This document shows, one piece after another, positions 54,558-62,411 of a stretch of 64,000 bases of DNA. The translations under genes were made by a program, and so were the position numbers. Under the pieces are notes generated by a model that did not search any database, had not been told where the DNA came from, and saw nothing but the letters and a program-made list of their open reading frames with translations. The stretch is from NCBI GenBank assembly GCA_913056455.1, contig CAJXMJ010000002.1, forward strand, positions 725,665-789,664. The letters are read 5' to 3'. Source of the DNA: an uncultured Fodinibius sp. Lineage in GTDB: Bacteria; Bacteroidota; Rhodothermia; Balneolales; Balneolaceae. Position 1 is the stretch's first letter; the number at the start of each line of letters is the position of its first letter.

Positions 54558-56252
54558 ATGAAATTTTTTACTTCGCAAATCAGCTACTTCCTTTCAAACC
54601 GCAATACCAAGGTAAATATAAAGCGGTTATTTCGATTCTTGGGAGCGCTTTCGGCTTTGATTATTGCGTACAGCGTTATTTTTCACTTCATCATGCTGTA
54701 TGAGGGACAGCAGCACAGCTGGGTAACCGGATTTTATTGGACACTTACGGTGATGTCTACACTGGGCTTTGGGGATATTACTTTCACCAGTGATTTAGGC
54801 AGAGCGTTTTCAGTTATTGTATTACTCTCAGGAATGATTTCACTGCTAATACTTCTCCCCTTTACCTTCATCGAATTTTTCTATGCTCCCTGGCTCGAAG
54901 CACAATCGAAAGCACGGGCCCCTCGGGAATTGCCCGAGGATACCAAAAACCATGTGATCATCACGCATTTCGATCCCATCACAAAATCACTGATCGAGAA
55001 ATTGGACCAATATAATTATGAATATGTTCTCTTGGTTACTGATTTACCCAAAGCGCTGGAGCTGTATGATGAAGGCTATCGGGTTGTATTTGGGGATCTG
55101 GATGACCCTGATACCTATAAGCAACTTCGTGTAGAACAAGCGGCTATGGTGGTTTCTATTGGCACGGATATGGTTAATTCTAACATCAGTAATACCGTTC
55201 GTGAATTGGATGAGGATGTAACAATCGTGACTACGGCAAATTCTGCTGATTCGGTGGATCTGTTGAAAATGGCCGGTGCAGACCATGTTATTCAGCTGGG
55301 ACAAATGATGGGGAAAACGCTCTCGCGTAGAACTATAAGTCAGGATTCACGTGTGCATGTAGTGGGACGTTTTGAAGAATTAGTGATAGCCGAAGCCACT
55401 GCTGATGGCACTCCCCTAGTTGGAAAAACAATAGCCCAAAGTAACCTGCGCGAAGAGTTGAATATTAATGTCGTGGGAGTATGGGAGCGCGGTAATTTTA
55501 TTAAGCCAACACCGGATACATTAATTAACAAAGAAAGCGTTTTGCTTTTGGCGGGTTCGGTAGAGCAGCTGCGTAGTTACGATGAATATATGGCAATCTA
55601 TGGGTCCAATGATAAGCCTGTCATTATTGTAGGCGCCGGACGGGTGGGACGTGGAACGGCAGAAGCATTTGAAGAGCGGGGGATGGATTACCGTGTTATT
55701 GAAAAAGATCCTGACCGTGTATGTGATAATGATAAATATATTTTAGGAGGTGGCGAGGATATTGATATTCTGAAAAAAGCGGGTATCGAAGAGGCTCCCT
55801 GTATTATTATGACGACTCATGACGACGATATGAATGTCTATCTGACTATTTATGCCCGAAGGCTACGTCCTGATATTCAAATTATAAGTCGGGCCACCCT
55901 GCAACGCAATGTATCGACGCTACACAGGGCCGGAGCAGATTTTGTAATGTCTTACGCCACGATGGGTGCCAATGTGATATTTAATATTCTCGAGCGTAAC
56001 GATGTGGTTATGATTGCAGAGGGACTGAATGTGTTTAACCTGGAAACGCCGAAATCATTAGTTGGCAAAACCCTTTTAGAATCCAATATCCGAAAGGATA
56101 CCGGATGCAGCGTATTATCCATTAAGCAAAATGGACAACAGAAAATTAATCCACATCCAGAGACCAAACTAAACCCCGACAGTGAGTTAGTTTTAATTGG
56201 AAATGTAGAACAGGAAAGCCAGTTTATGAATCTGTATTTTGAAGAACGATAA
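54558..56252 (+). CDS. Potassium channel with two RCK units
   Basis: 564-residue two-helix K+ channel. The pore loop reads S67-T-L-G-F-G-D73, i.e. a GFGD filter rather than GYGD. After the second helix come an RCK-N/RCK-C unit (about 115-340) and a second RCK-N/RCK-C unit (about 350-564), with nucleotide-binding loops in the N halves (HVIITHFDP and VIIVGAGRVGRGTAEAFEERG). Such gating rings bind Ca2+ or nucleotides. Tandem RCK in one chain means a tetramer gives a full octameric ring. Single gene. Confidence 0.92.
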   Translation: MKFFTSQISYFLSNRNTKVNIKRLFRFLGALSALIIAYSVIFHFIMLYEGQQHSWVTGFYWTLTVMSTLGFGDITFTSDLGRAFSVIVLLSGMISLLILLPFTFIEFFYAPWLEAQSKARAPRELPEDTKNHVIITHFDPITKSLIEKLDQYNYEYVLLVTDLPKALELYDEGYRVVFGDLDDPDTYKQLRVEQAAMVVSIGTDMVNSNISNTVRELDEDVTIVTTANSADSVDLLKMAGADHVIQLGQMMGKTLSRRTISQDSRVHVVGRFEELVIAEATADGTPLVGKTIAQSNLREELNINVVGVWERGNFIKPTPDTLINKESVLLLAGSVEQLRSYDEYMAIYGSNDKPVIIVGAGRVGRGTAEAFEERGMDYRVIEKDPDRVCDNDKYILGGGEDIDILKKAGIEEAPCIIMTTHDDDMNVYLTIYARRLRPDIQIISRATLQRNVSTLHRAGADFVMSYATMGANVIFNILERNDVVMIAEGLNVFNLETPKSLVGKTLLESNIRKDTGCSVLSIKQNGQQKINPHPETKLNPDSELVLIGNVEQESQFMNLYFEER

Positions 56253-56392
56253 GTAATTAGCCACCTAACAATGTCTGTATAGATATTAGGCAGATATCAT
56301 AAATATCATTTAGCGACAGGGTTAAATTCTCAATCCTTTTTTGAATTTAATAGTATTTCTCAACCCCATTCGCACGCAGTTCCTTATTTTGC

Positions 56393-56581
56393 CTACGAAC
56401 GCTTTTCTTGTAATTCCTCAATGGCTTTGATAAGTGGGTCAACACTTCCTCTTTTAAGTCGGTTATTTACTGCTTGAGGGGTGATATCAAGATGCTTAGC
56501 AATCATTTTTTGTGTTATATCAGCATCGATCATCATTTTCATGACCTCTTTCTCAGCTTCATTACGCTTTCTGTGTTGCAT
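56393..56581 (-). CDS. Small HTH (Cro-like) regulator
   Basis: 62-residue basic protein with a helix-turn-helix reading ITQKMIAKHLDITPQAVNNRLKRG (about 23-46). It is shorter than most regulators and has no other domain. It is divergent from the CI-like gene, with both starts facing a 90-bp region that contains two palindromes, which is the layout of a Cro/CI switch. Confidence 0.7.
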   Translation of the reverse strand: MQHRKRNEAEKEVMKMMIDADITQKMIAKHLDITPQAVNNRLKRGSVDPLIKAIEELQEKRS

Positions 56582-56629
56582 TTGTTTTCGATTTAAAAGT
56601 TGTTTATTTATAAATTGAATATTTGTTTA

Positions 56630-56663
56630 TTCACATAATGTGAACTTATAAAATGTAGACATT
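56630..56663. promoter_or_regulatory. Palindromic operators between divergent regulators
   Basis: A perfect inverted repeat TTCACAT-A-ATGTGAA at 56630-56644 and a second AATGT-AG-ACATT at 56652-56663. They sit between the Cro-like and CI-like genes; the second is 8 bases before the CI-like start, so repression of that gene is likely. TTGTTTAT also occurs twice nearby. Confidence 0.6.
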
Positions 56664-56671
56664 AATACAAA

Positions 56672-57289
56672 GTGAATGAAATATTAGAACGTATTAAAGA
56701 GGCATATCATTTAGAGACAGATGCGGAAGTTGCCGATTTTTTAGATATCAAACCGAGTACCCTAAGCATGCAGAAGAACAGGGGAAGGTTAGATCTCGAG
56801 AGAATAATTGAGAGATGTAGTGACTTAAATAAAAATTGGTTGCTGGATGGGGAAGGCAGGAAAAGAACAGTTGATGGGGCTTATACGCAAACGCCTATTC
56901 CAATTTATACCTCTTTGGATATAAAAGATCTGAAGCCTGATTTTAAAAACAGTCCAAAAGCGGGAGACATTTATACTGATATTTCCAATGGGCTTGGTGG
57001 ACTTTCGGAAAGGGACAATTTGATAGGTTACGTTAACTCCGGAAATGAGATGGCACCAATAATAAAAGAGAACGATATTGCTGTCATCAACCTTGGTGAA
57101 GAGCCTGTTCATGATGAAATATTTCTTATTGCTTCCTCCCATGAAGCTTCGTTACGACGTCTCCAAAAGGAACAGAATAAGTTAATTGCGGAATCCCAAA
57201 ATGGGAAGGGAACCCCTATCGATATTGACGTCAATGAACTCCACCGGTGTATTGGGAAGTTACTTTGGGTGATACGAAGAGTACAGTAA
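56672..57289 (+). CDS. CI-like repressor with S24 domain lacking catalytic residues
   Basis: 205-residue phage-type repressor with a GTG start. The N-terminal helix-turn-helix (about 15-40, DAEVADFLDIKPSTLSMQK) matches the Phage CI repressor family. The C-terminal part (about 110-205) is LexA/S24-like, yet the G-D-S-M nucleophile motif is G124-N-E126-M and the general-base Lys is R162. Self-cleavage on DNA damage is therefore unlikely, and the repressor would be controlled otherwise. No phage structural genes surround it. The target may be the divergent small HTH gene and itself. Confidence 0.8.
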   Translation: MNEILERIKEAYHLETDAEVADFLDIKPSTLSMQKNRGRLDLERIIERCSDLNKNWLLDGEGRKRTVDGAYTQTPIPIYTSLDIKDLKPDFKNSPKAGDIYTDISNGLGGLSERDNLIGYVNSGNEMAPIIKENDIAVINLGEEPVHDEIFLIASSHEASLRRLQKEQNKLIAESQNGKGTPIDIDVNELHRCIGKLLWVIRRVQ

Positions 57290-57555
57290 TGCCATAATAT
57301 AGTTGATTCTGGAATAGGGTTTTTGCTCAAAAAATATGGTCAGAAGTTCTGGGGAAACAACCTTTCTCAACATGCTATGTTATTCTTTGCATGGTTGAAA
57401 GTTGATGATGTAGTCAGGCTATGATGGTTTTATGTTTTAGTTTCCTTAGTCCGATATTGAGATATTAGTTTCTTTGCCAAAGGGATGTACCATTGTTTAA
57501 ATGGTTTGTTTATACTTTATCCTCATTATAACTATTTAACTAAAAGCATCGGACT

Positions 57556-58170
57556 GTGAATAATACTACAACCTTTATCATCATTGTTACTTGTGTATTC
57601 TTATTAGGGTCTTCGATAGGTTATGGACAATCTGATACATTGAGTAAAGAAAATCAGATTAAGGCCGCTGTTAGTCCTGCACCTGATGCCATGAAAGAGG
57701 GAGCCAAGGTTTTGGGATACGATGGCTCCGGAAACCTTACTACCTTGCGAGAGGGATCAAACCAGCTGATTTGCATTGCAGATAATCCTCAACAGGATAA
57801 TTTTCATGTAGCTTGTTATCATAAGGACTTAGATCCGTTTATGAGAAGAGGTCGCGAATTAAAAGCCAAAGGGTTGTCTCGAGAGAAAGTGGATAGCATT
57901 CGTTATAGAGAAATTGAAGAGGGAGAAATTGCGTTGCCGCAAAAACCGATGGCGTTGTATTCGTTGACGGGATCTAAGAATGGATTTGATTACAAAACCG
58001 GGATGGTAAAAAATGTTTCATCGCTTTACGTGATTTATATTCCATATGCTACAGAGGAGTCCACCGGATTGCCGAAAAAGCCTGCCAGCAAAGGCGCTCC
58101 CTGGATTATGGAGCCGGGCACACCCTGGGCACATATTATGGTTATGACTGGCAAAAATGCATATAAATAA
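57556..58170 (+). CDS. Secreted protein of unknown function
   Basis: 204 residues with a GTG start and a signal peptide at about 1-23 (FIIIVTCVFLLGSSIGYG). The mature part has two Cys residues (CIADNPQQDNFHVAC, near 73-88) that may form a disulfide, and ends in a Pro-rich region followed by a compact strand pattern. I recognise no family. It lies between the CI-like gene and the curli genes, with no coupling visible. Confidence 0.65.
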   Translation: MNNTTTFIIIVTCVFLLGSSIGYGQSDTLSKENQIKAAVSPAPDAMKEGAKVLGYDGSGNLTTLREGSNQLICIADNPQQDNFHVACYHKDLDPFMRRGRELKAKGLSREKVDSIRYREIEEGEIALPQKPMALYSLTGSKNGFDYKTGMVKNVSSLYVIYIPYATEESTGLPKKPASKGAPWIMEPGTPWAHIMVMTGKNAYK

Positions 58171-58346
58171 TAGCTCTTAAAAAGAATGACCCATCTGTAA
58201 AACAGGTAAACAAATTTAGTCTTGCTATAAAACCATTAGATATTTTTAAGGTGGTTGATTTTTTAAACTCAGATTATGAGTATTATTAAGCAGTAAAGAC
58301 AGTCAAGGAGAGACAACAAAATTTAGTTTTAGGTAATTAGGCTAGT

Positions 58347-59087
58347 ATGGGTCAGTGGTTCACAAGATGTGCTACTTGTATAATAGTTGTGTTTTCGTGT
58401 TTATTCCTCTTCGGAGTAAATGAGTACGATCCGGAGCCCTTAACGTATGAAGTACAACCGGGCGATACCTTATATGAAATTGCAGCCGATTTCGGCAATT
58501 CTATCTGGTGGTTTGATATCTATAAGGCAAATGAAGAGAAGATTGATAATCCAAGATTTATCTTTCCCGGCCAAGAGTTAGAGATTCCCATCTATATTAC
58601 CCAGGATTTTCGGCTTCCTGTCACAACCGATGAGTTTGACAGAGTATTAGAAATGAGTAAGAAGTTTGAGCGTCAAGAGAAGAATAAAAAGCTTAAAAAG
58701 TTCCGTAAAGCCTTTAGTAAATTAGTTGAGAAAGGAGAAAAGAAAGAGAAGAACGTTTCCAGAGTAGAAGAATATGAGGGGCTGGGACTTGGCGGCTTGA
58801 TACTGGATGAAACCCGTAGCAAGATGGGCAACAATTTCTACTCGGTCTTCTACAAGCACTGGAAGGATCCAAAGGACGTACAGAATTTTACGATTACCGT
58901 TTCGGAACAGCCCATGCCTTCTCGAGGAACGATGGTACAGGTGGAAATTGACAACCAACTTGTGTTTAGGAATCGCCTTGAGCCGCGATACTACAAAACG
59001 GAGCAGGCGGCAAAACAGGCAGTGAAGATTTGCCAGCGCAGGCTTCAGCGAATCGTATCAAATGAAAATGAACTAGCAGGGTATTAA
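58347..59087 (+). CDS. csgE: LysM–CsgE fusion, curli assembly factor
   Basis: 246 residues. After a hydrophobic N-terminus (10-24, signal peptide or anchor) comes one LysM peptidoglycan-binding module (33-80, VQPGDTLYEIAADFG), a basic coiled-coil-like spacer (96-135) and a CsgE domain (142-234) with LILDETRSKMGNNFYSVFYKHW. Enterobacterial CsgE is about 130 residues with no LysM and caps the CsgG channel. Here the chaperone could be tethered to the wall, an inference. The csgF gene starts two bases after its stop. Confidence 0.85.
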   Translation: MGQWFTRCATCIIVVFSCLFLFGVNEYDPEPLTYEVQPGDTLYEIAADFGNSIWWFDIYKANEEKIDNPRFIFPGQELEIPIYITQDFRLPVTTDEFDRVLEMSKKFERQEKNKKLKKFRKAFSKLVEKGEKKEKNVSRVEEYEGLGLGGLILDETRSKMGNNFYSVFYKHWKDPKDVQNFTITVSEQPMPSRGTMVQVEIDNQLVFRNRLEPRYYKTEQAAKQAVKICQRRLQRIVSNENELAGY

Positions 59088-59089
59088 CC

Positions 59090-59551
59090 ATGAAGAGATT
59101 AATCACTACATTTTTTGCAACAGGGATTCTGGCCAGTTTGATGTTGCTGGCCCCGGGACAGGCAGATGCACAGGACTTTGTGTATGAACCGACGAATCCT
59201 GCCTTTGGAGGCAGCCCTGTGAATTACAGCTGGATGATGAATTCTGCCAACAGCCAGAATAAATTTCAGCGTTCTGGTAGTGGATTCAGCAGAGATCCGT
59301 TGGCTAACTTTGAAGAGTCTTTGCAACGACAGGTATTGTCACAATTGACGCGACAAATTATTGGGGATCGTTTCGGTGAAGGAGGTATTGATTTGAGTGA
59401 GCGGAGCAACTTTGAATTCGGGGAATTCAATATCAGTGTCAATCCCGGACCGGACGGTGTAAGTATTCAGATTCAGAATATATTATCCGGGGAATCGACG
59501 ACTGTAACCATACCGTCAGGTTTTAGCGGTGGGAATTTTGGAGGAAGTTAA
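59090..59551 (+). CDS. csgF: Curli assembly protein CsgF
   Basis: 153 residues with signal peptide (1-27). The mature N-terminus has the FVYEPTNPAFGGSP motif that in CsgF inserts into the CsgG pore, then a helical neck (about 65-95, FEESLQRQVLSQLTRQI) and a beta-rich head. It helps nucleate fibre growth at the channel exit. It directly follows the CsgE gene. Confidence 0.92.
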   Translation: MKRLITTFFATGILASLMLLAPGQADAQDFVYEPTNPAFGGSPVNYSWMMNSANSQNKFQRSGSGFSRDPLANFEESLQRQVLSQLTRQIIGDRFGEGGIDLSERSNFEFGEFNISVNPGPDGVSIQIQNILSGESTTVTIPSGFSGGNFGGS

Positions 59552-59621
59552 CGCGAAATTATTAACAAAAGAAGAGTTATAAATGAAATTGCACAAAGAA
59601 TTTAGGAGCTGAATCAAATAA

Positions 59622-59756
59622 GGAAGGCAGCACCAGGGGGTCTTCTCCAACCGAAGGGTTAGGAGAAGGGAGGACCTCTGATGCCGCCCATTGAAAATAT
59701 TAAAACATCTTAATATAGAAAGATGTGATCACTTCTTCAATGGGGTACCGCCTTCC
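59622..59756 (+). ncRNA. Candidate structured RNA (three-way junction) in the curli leader
   Basis: Complementary segments define three helices: P1 GGAAGGC/GCCTTCC (59622-59628 with 59750-59756); P2, an 11-bp stem with one bulge and a GAAG loop (59642-59652 with 59657-59668), extended by 59637-59641 with 59674-59678; P3 of nine perfect pairs (59687-59695 with 59736-59744), itself holding a 7-bp hairpin (59697-59703 with 59710-59716). All close onto P1. It lies between csgF and the fibre gene. Inside it, GGGAGG precedes an ATG at 59681 by seven bases. It matches no riboswitch class I know. Confidence 0.6.
59681..59713 (+). CDS. Possible 10-residue leader peptide
   Basis: ATG with GGGAGG seven bases upstream (59668-59673), coding MPPIENIKTS and a TAA. 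It lies within the candidate structured leader, so its translation would disrupt P3. Very short; chance is a fair alternative. Confidence 0.25.
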   Translation: MPPIENIKTS

Positions 59757-59775
59757 GTACTGTTCGTTCCTATGT

Positions 59776-59819
59776 GATCCGGAGATAAGCTCCCGGATCC
59801 TATTCCGAAAAACGGAATA
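59776..59819 (+). other. Two further hairpins upstream of the fibre gene
   Basis: GATCCGG/CCGGATC (59776-59782 with 59793-59799) and TATTCCG/CGGAATA (59801-59807 with 59813-59819, AAAAA loop) follow each other directly. Neither has a T run, so they are not simple terminators. They probably belong to the same leader RNA. Confidence 0.6.
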
Positions 59820-59883
59820 CTAATTAGTTGGCTTATTAAATCTTCAATTAATGTGAATAAAAACAACATAGGGGTAACCTATT

Positions 59884-60816
59884 ATGAAGAAGCTAACAAC
59901 ACTACTTTTTGTTCTGGTATTTGCCAGTTCAATGGCATTCGCTCAGAACAATTCTTCGGACTTGGATCAAGAGGGCACTGGTAATAGTGCTGACATTGAC
60001 CAAATATATGACGCTGGTCAATCTTCAGGCACAAATCATGCTATGGTTTATCAAGATGGACAGTCTAATGAGGTTCGAGGCCTGAACCAGAAGGGTGCCG
60101 GTAACTACTATGGTATAACCCAGATTGGTGAGGGTAACATTGTACAATCGCATCCTGAGCAAGGTGGCCAAGGTGGGGTCAACAGTTATGATGGCTTCAT
60201 CCAAATTAGTCAATTTGCTCTCGAAGGTGCAGATGGTAATAAAGTTTGGGACGCTGACCAAGCCGGTGAAGGAAACTTTTTAACCATCACACAAAATGGT
60301 GGAGACATTGCCAATGTCGAAGCTCAGGTATCAAAAGGTTCAGGTGAATCAGTTAATCAAATCTATATCACTCAAACGTTTGGAGATAATAAAGTGGGTG
60401 AATATAGTGATAATGGACCCGGTGCTTACCAAGAGGGTAGTGATAATGTTATGACTATTACCCAGAGTGGTGGTGCTTCTGCCGGAACAGAGAGCAAGAT
60501 GGTAAGTGGAGCTGACGATACATTTTTCAGAGGTAATGCTGAAGGTGGTCAAGCTCTTGTTCAGCTAGGTGAAATGAACTTATTGAATATTAACCAGAAT
60601 GGTGCCAGCAAAGTTGAGTATGCCATTCAAACAGATAATAGTAATTATAATGTAACTGGCTGGAATACAGCAACCATTTCACAAACTGGTGATGATCACA
60701 TGGTTGATCTTGAACAACACGGTGCTAATAAAGCAACAGTTACACAAACCGGTGGTAATCATTCGGCCTCTGTTTGGCAATCTGGTAGTAATACTGCAAC
60801 CATCACTCAAAACTAA
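59884..60816 (+). CDS. Curli fibre subunit (CsgA/CsgB-like)
   Basis: 310 residues: signal peptide (1-20) and a Gln/Asn/Gly-rich repeat region over the entire mature part. Imperfect units follow the curlin pattern with hxIxQxGxxN and related spacing (for instance ITQIGEGN, ITQNGG, ITQSGG, ISQTGDDH, VTQTGGN, ITQN at the end). About a dozen units can be counted, more than the five of E. coli CsgA, so the fibre rung number is larger. The gene has its own leader and a terminator. Major-subunit role is inferred from length and strength of the repeats. Confidence 0.88.
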   Translation: MKKLTTLLFVLVFASSMAFAQNNSSDLDQEGTGNSADIDQIYDAGQSSGTNHAMVYQDGQSNEVRGLNQKGAGNYYGITQIGEGNIVQSHPEQGGQGGVNSYDGFIQISQFALEGADGNKVWDADQAGEGNFLTITQNGGDIANVEAQVSKGSGESVNQIYITQTFGDNKVGEYSDNGPGAYQEGSDNVMTITQSGGASAGTESKMVSGADDTFFRGNAEGGQALVQLGEMNLLNINQNGASKVEYAIQTDNSNYNVTGWNTATISQTGDDHMVDLEQHGANKATVTQTGGNHSASVWQSGSNTATITQN

Positions 60817-60829
60817 TAGAATCTAAAAG

Positions 60830-60863
60830 TGACTTGAAGGGAAAGGGATTTCCTTTCAAGTCA
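60830..60863 (+). other. Hairpin downstream of the fibre gene
   Basis: A 12-bp stem (60830-60841 with 60852-60863, including wobble) with no T run. Could protect the 3' end of the fibre mRNA; the true terminator is the next hairpin. Confidence 0.5.
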
Positions 60864-60888
60864 ATCACTACAATAAATAAAATTATCG

Positions 60889-60926
60889 ACCGGAGAGGAT
60901 GGAAAACTCCTCTCTCGGTTTTCTTT
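60889..60926 (+). terminator. Intrinsic terminator between fibre gene and csgG
   Basis: An 11-bp stem with one bulge (60889-60899 with 60908-60919), 8-base loop, and T-rich tail TTTTCTTT. It lies 51 bases before the csgG start and should separate expression levels of fibre and channel. Confidence 0.85.
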
Positions 60927-60977
60927 AAACAGCAAGATATTATTTTAACAAACTGTAATTTCACGTTATCAAATTTA

Positions 60978-62348
60978 ATGCATAGTAAAGCAGTTACGAT
61001 CTGCGGCATATTTATAGTGGTATTCATGTTTGGCTCTTGCACGACAGCCTTACAACCGTTGGAAACCGAGCGGGTAAAGCCGGGCATTCAAAGCAAGGTA
61101 CATGACGAATTAACCGAAATGCCCGAGCCCCAAAGCAAGGTGGTGGCGGCTGTATATAGGTTCCGAGACCAGACGGGGCAGTACAAACCCTCGGAACGCG
61201 GTGCAAGTTGGTCAACAGCCGTAACGCAGGGCGCAACATCCATCCTTATTAAGTCGATGGAAGATTCCGGATGGTTTACACCCATCGAGCGAGCGGGAGT
61301 TTCGAACCTGCTTAACGAGCGCCAGATTATTCAAAAGACACGCCAGCAAAATAACCAAAGTGGGCAGCTACCTCCCATGTTGTTTGCCGGCGTCATTCTG
61401 GAAGGCGGTATTATTGGTTATGATACGAATGTAATTACCGGGGGTGGGGGTGCGCGACTGCTTGGTACCGGCGCTTCAGGTCAGTATCGTAAAGATCAGG
61501 TAACGATTTACCTGCGTGCCGTTTCCACCAAAACAGGAAAGGTGCTCGAAACCGTGCATACCACCAAGTCCATTATATCCCAGGAGCTCCAAAGTGGAGC
61601 GTTCCGCTACATCGATACGAATAGGTTGCTCGAGGCCGAAGCGGGATTTACCTATAACGAACCGCCAGTGATGGCCGTAACAGAAGCCATTGACGAAGCG
61701 GTGAAAATGCTAGTTATTAATGGAGAAAAACAGGGAATTTGGAGTGCCCAGGATACGACCGAATTCAACCAGTATGTTGAAAAATTTGAAGAGAAAAAGG
61801 AGTGGGAGCAGCGGGCGCAAACCGACTATTTTGGGTTGAACAACAATGAAAAACTCCGGTCAGGATTAAATGTCTCTGGAAATATTATGTTTGGCAGTCA
61901 TATAGGCAGTTATCCTTCGGCTAATAATGAGATAGGGGCTTCTCTGAAAGCTGAATACTTTTTTAGTCCCCAATTTTCGCTAAAAGGAAATCTGGAACGA
62001 TCGAATGTGGGAGCACAAAAGGTGTTTTCAAGACCTTATACGGCCTTTGATGTAACAGTTAATAAATACTTTATGCCTAATTTAAAGTTTTCACCCTTTA
62101 TTGGAATTGGAGCCGGAAATATTACCTACGACCGTAAACCTAAATTTTCGAATAGGGGATATTTTCCAACGGTATCTGCCGAAGCGGGATTGGATTACCG
62201 GATATCAGAACGAATTGGAGTGCAGGTGGGATTTAATTATCGTTATTTGATTAGGGATGGCATTGATGGAATAAGTAAGGGTACAATACATGATCAGACA
62301 TGGAACGTAAGTACCGGCGTAAGTTATTCGCCGAAGTTTTTGCAATAA
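60978..62348 (+). CDS. csgG: CsgG curli secretion channel with C-terminal barrel domain
   Basis: 456 residues from the ATG at 60978; the longer TTG-initiated frame would run through the terminator and hides the lipoprotein signal. Lipidated Cys is C21 (MFGSC). The CsgG fold (about 42-255) has VVAAVYRFRDQTGQYKPS, MEDSGWFTPIERAGVSNLLNE and the pore hairpin region YLRAVSTKTGKVLETV. E. coli CsgG is 277 residues; here about 160 more follow (295-456) with the strand pattern of an OmpA-like barrel ending VSTGVSYSPKF. It exports curli subunits through the outer membrane. Confidence 0.92.
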   Translation: MHSKAVTICGIFIVVFMFGSCTTALQPLETERVKPGIQSKVHDELTEMPEPQSKVVAAVYRFRDQTGQYKPSERGASWSTAVTQGATSILIKSMEDSGWFTPIERAGVSNLLNERQIIQKTRQQNNQSGQLPPMLFAGVILEGGIIGYDTNVITGGGGARLLGTGASGQYRKDQVTIYLRAVSTKTGKVLETVHTTKSIISQELQSGAFRYIDTNRLLEAEAGFTYNEPPVMAVTEAIDEAVKMLVINGEKQGIWSAQDTTEFNQYVEKFEEKKEWEQRAQTDYFGLNNNEKLRSGLNVSGNIMFGSHIGSYPSANNEIGASLKAEYFFSPQFSLKGNLERSNVGAQKVFSRPYTAFDVTVNKYFMPNLKFSPFIGIGAGNITYDRKPKFSNRGYFPTVSAEAGLDYRISERIGVQVGFNYRYLIRDGIDGISKGTIHDQTWNVSTGVSYSPKFLQ

Positions 62349-62411
62349 ATTATCAGAAAATATGATACTCACTTTGAGTAAAAATATTCATAAAACACAA
62401 GGAGGCTCGCT

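Noticed and set aside
56393-57289. Prophage
   Set aside because: Only the two regulator genes look phage-like; no integrase, capsid, tail or lysis genes are in the neighbourhood.
59618-59636. Resemblance to the conserved GGAAGG-AGCAG stretch of SRP (4.5S) RNA
   Set aside because: Only this short stretch agrees; the opposite strand of the SRP symmetric loop and the overall single-hairpin layout are absent, and the surrounding helices form a three-way junction instead.
60834-60977. Upstream extension of csgG from the TTG at 60834
   Set aside because: It would read through a strong terminator hairpin and place the lipobox 69 residues from the start.
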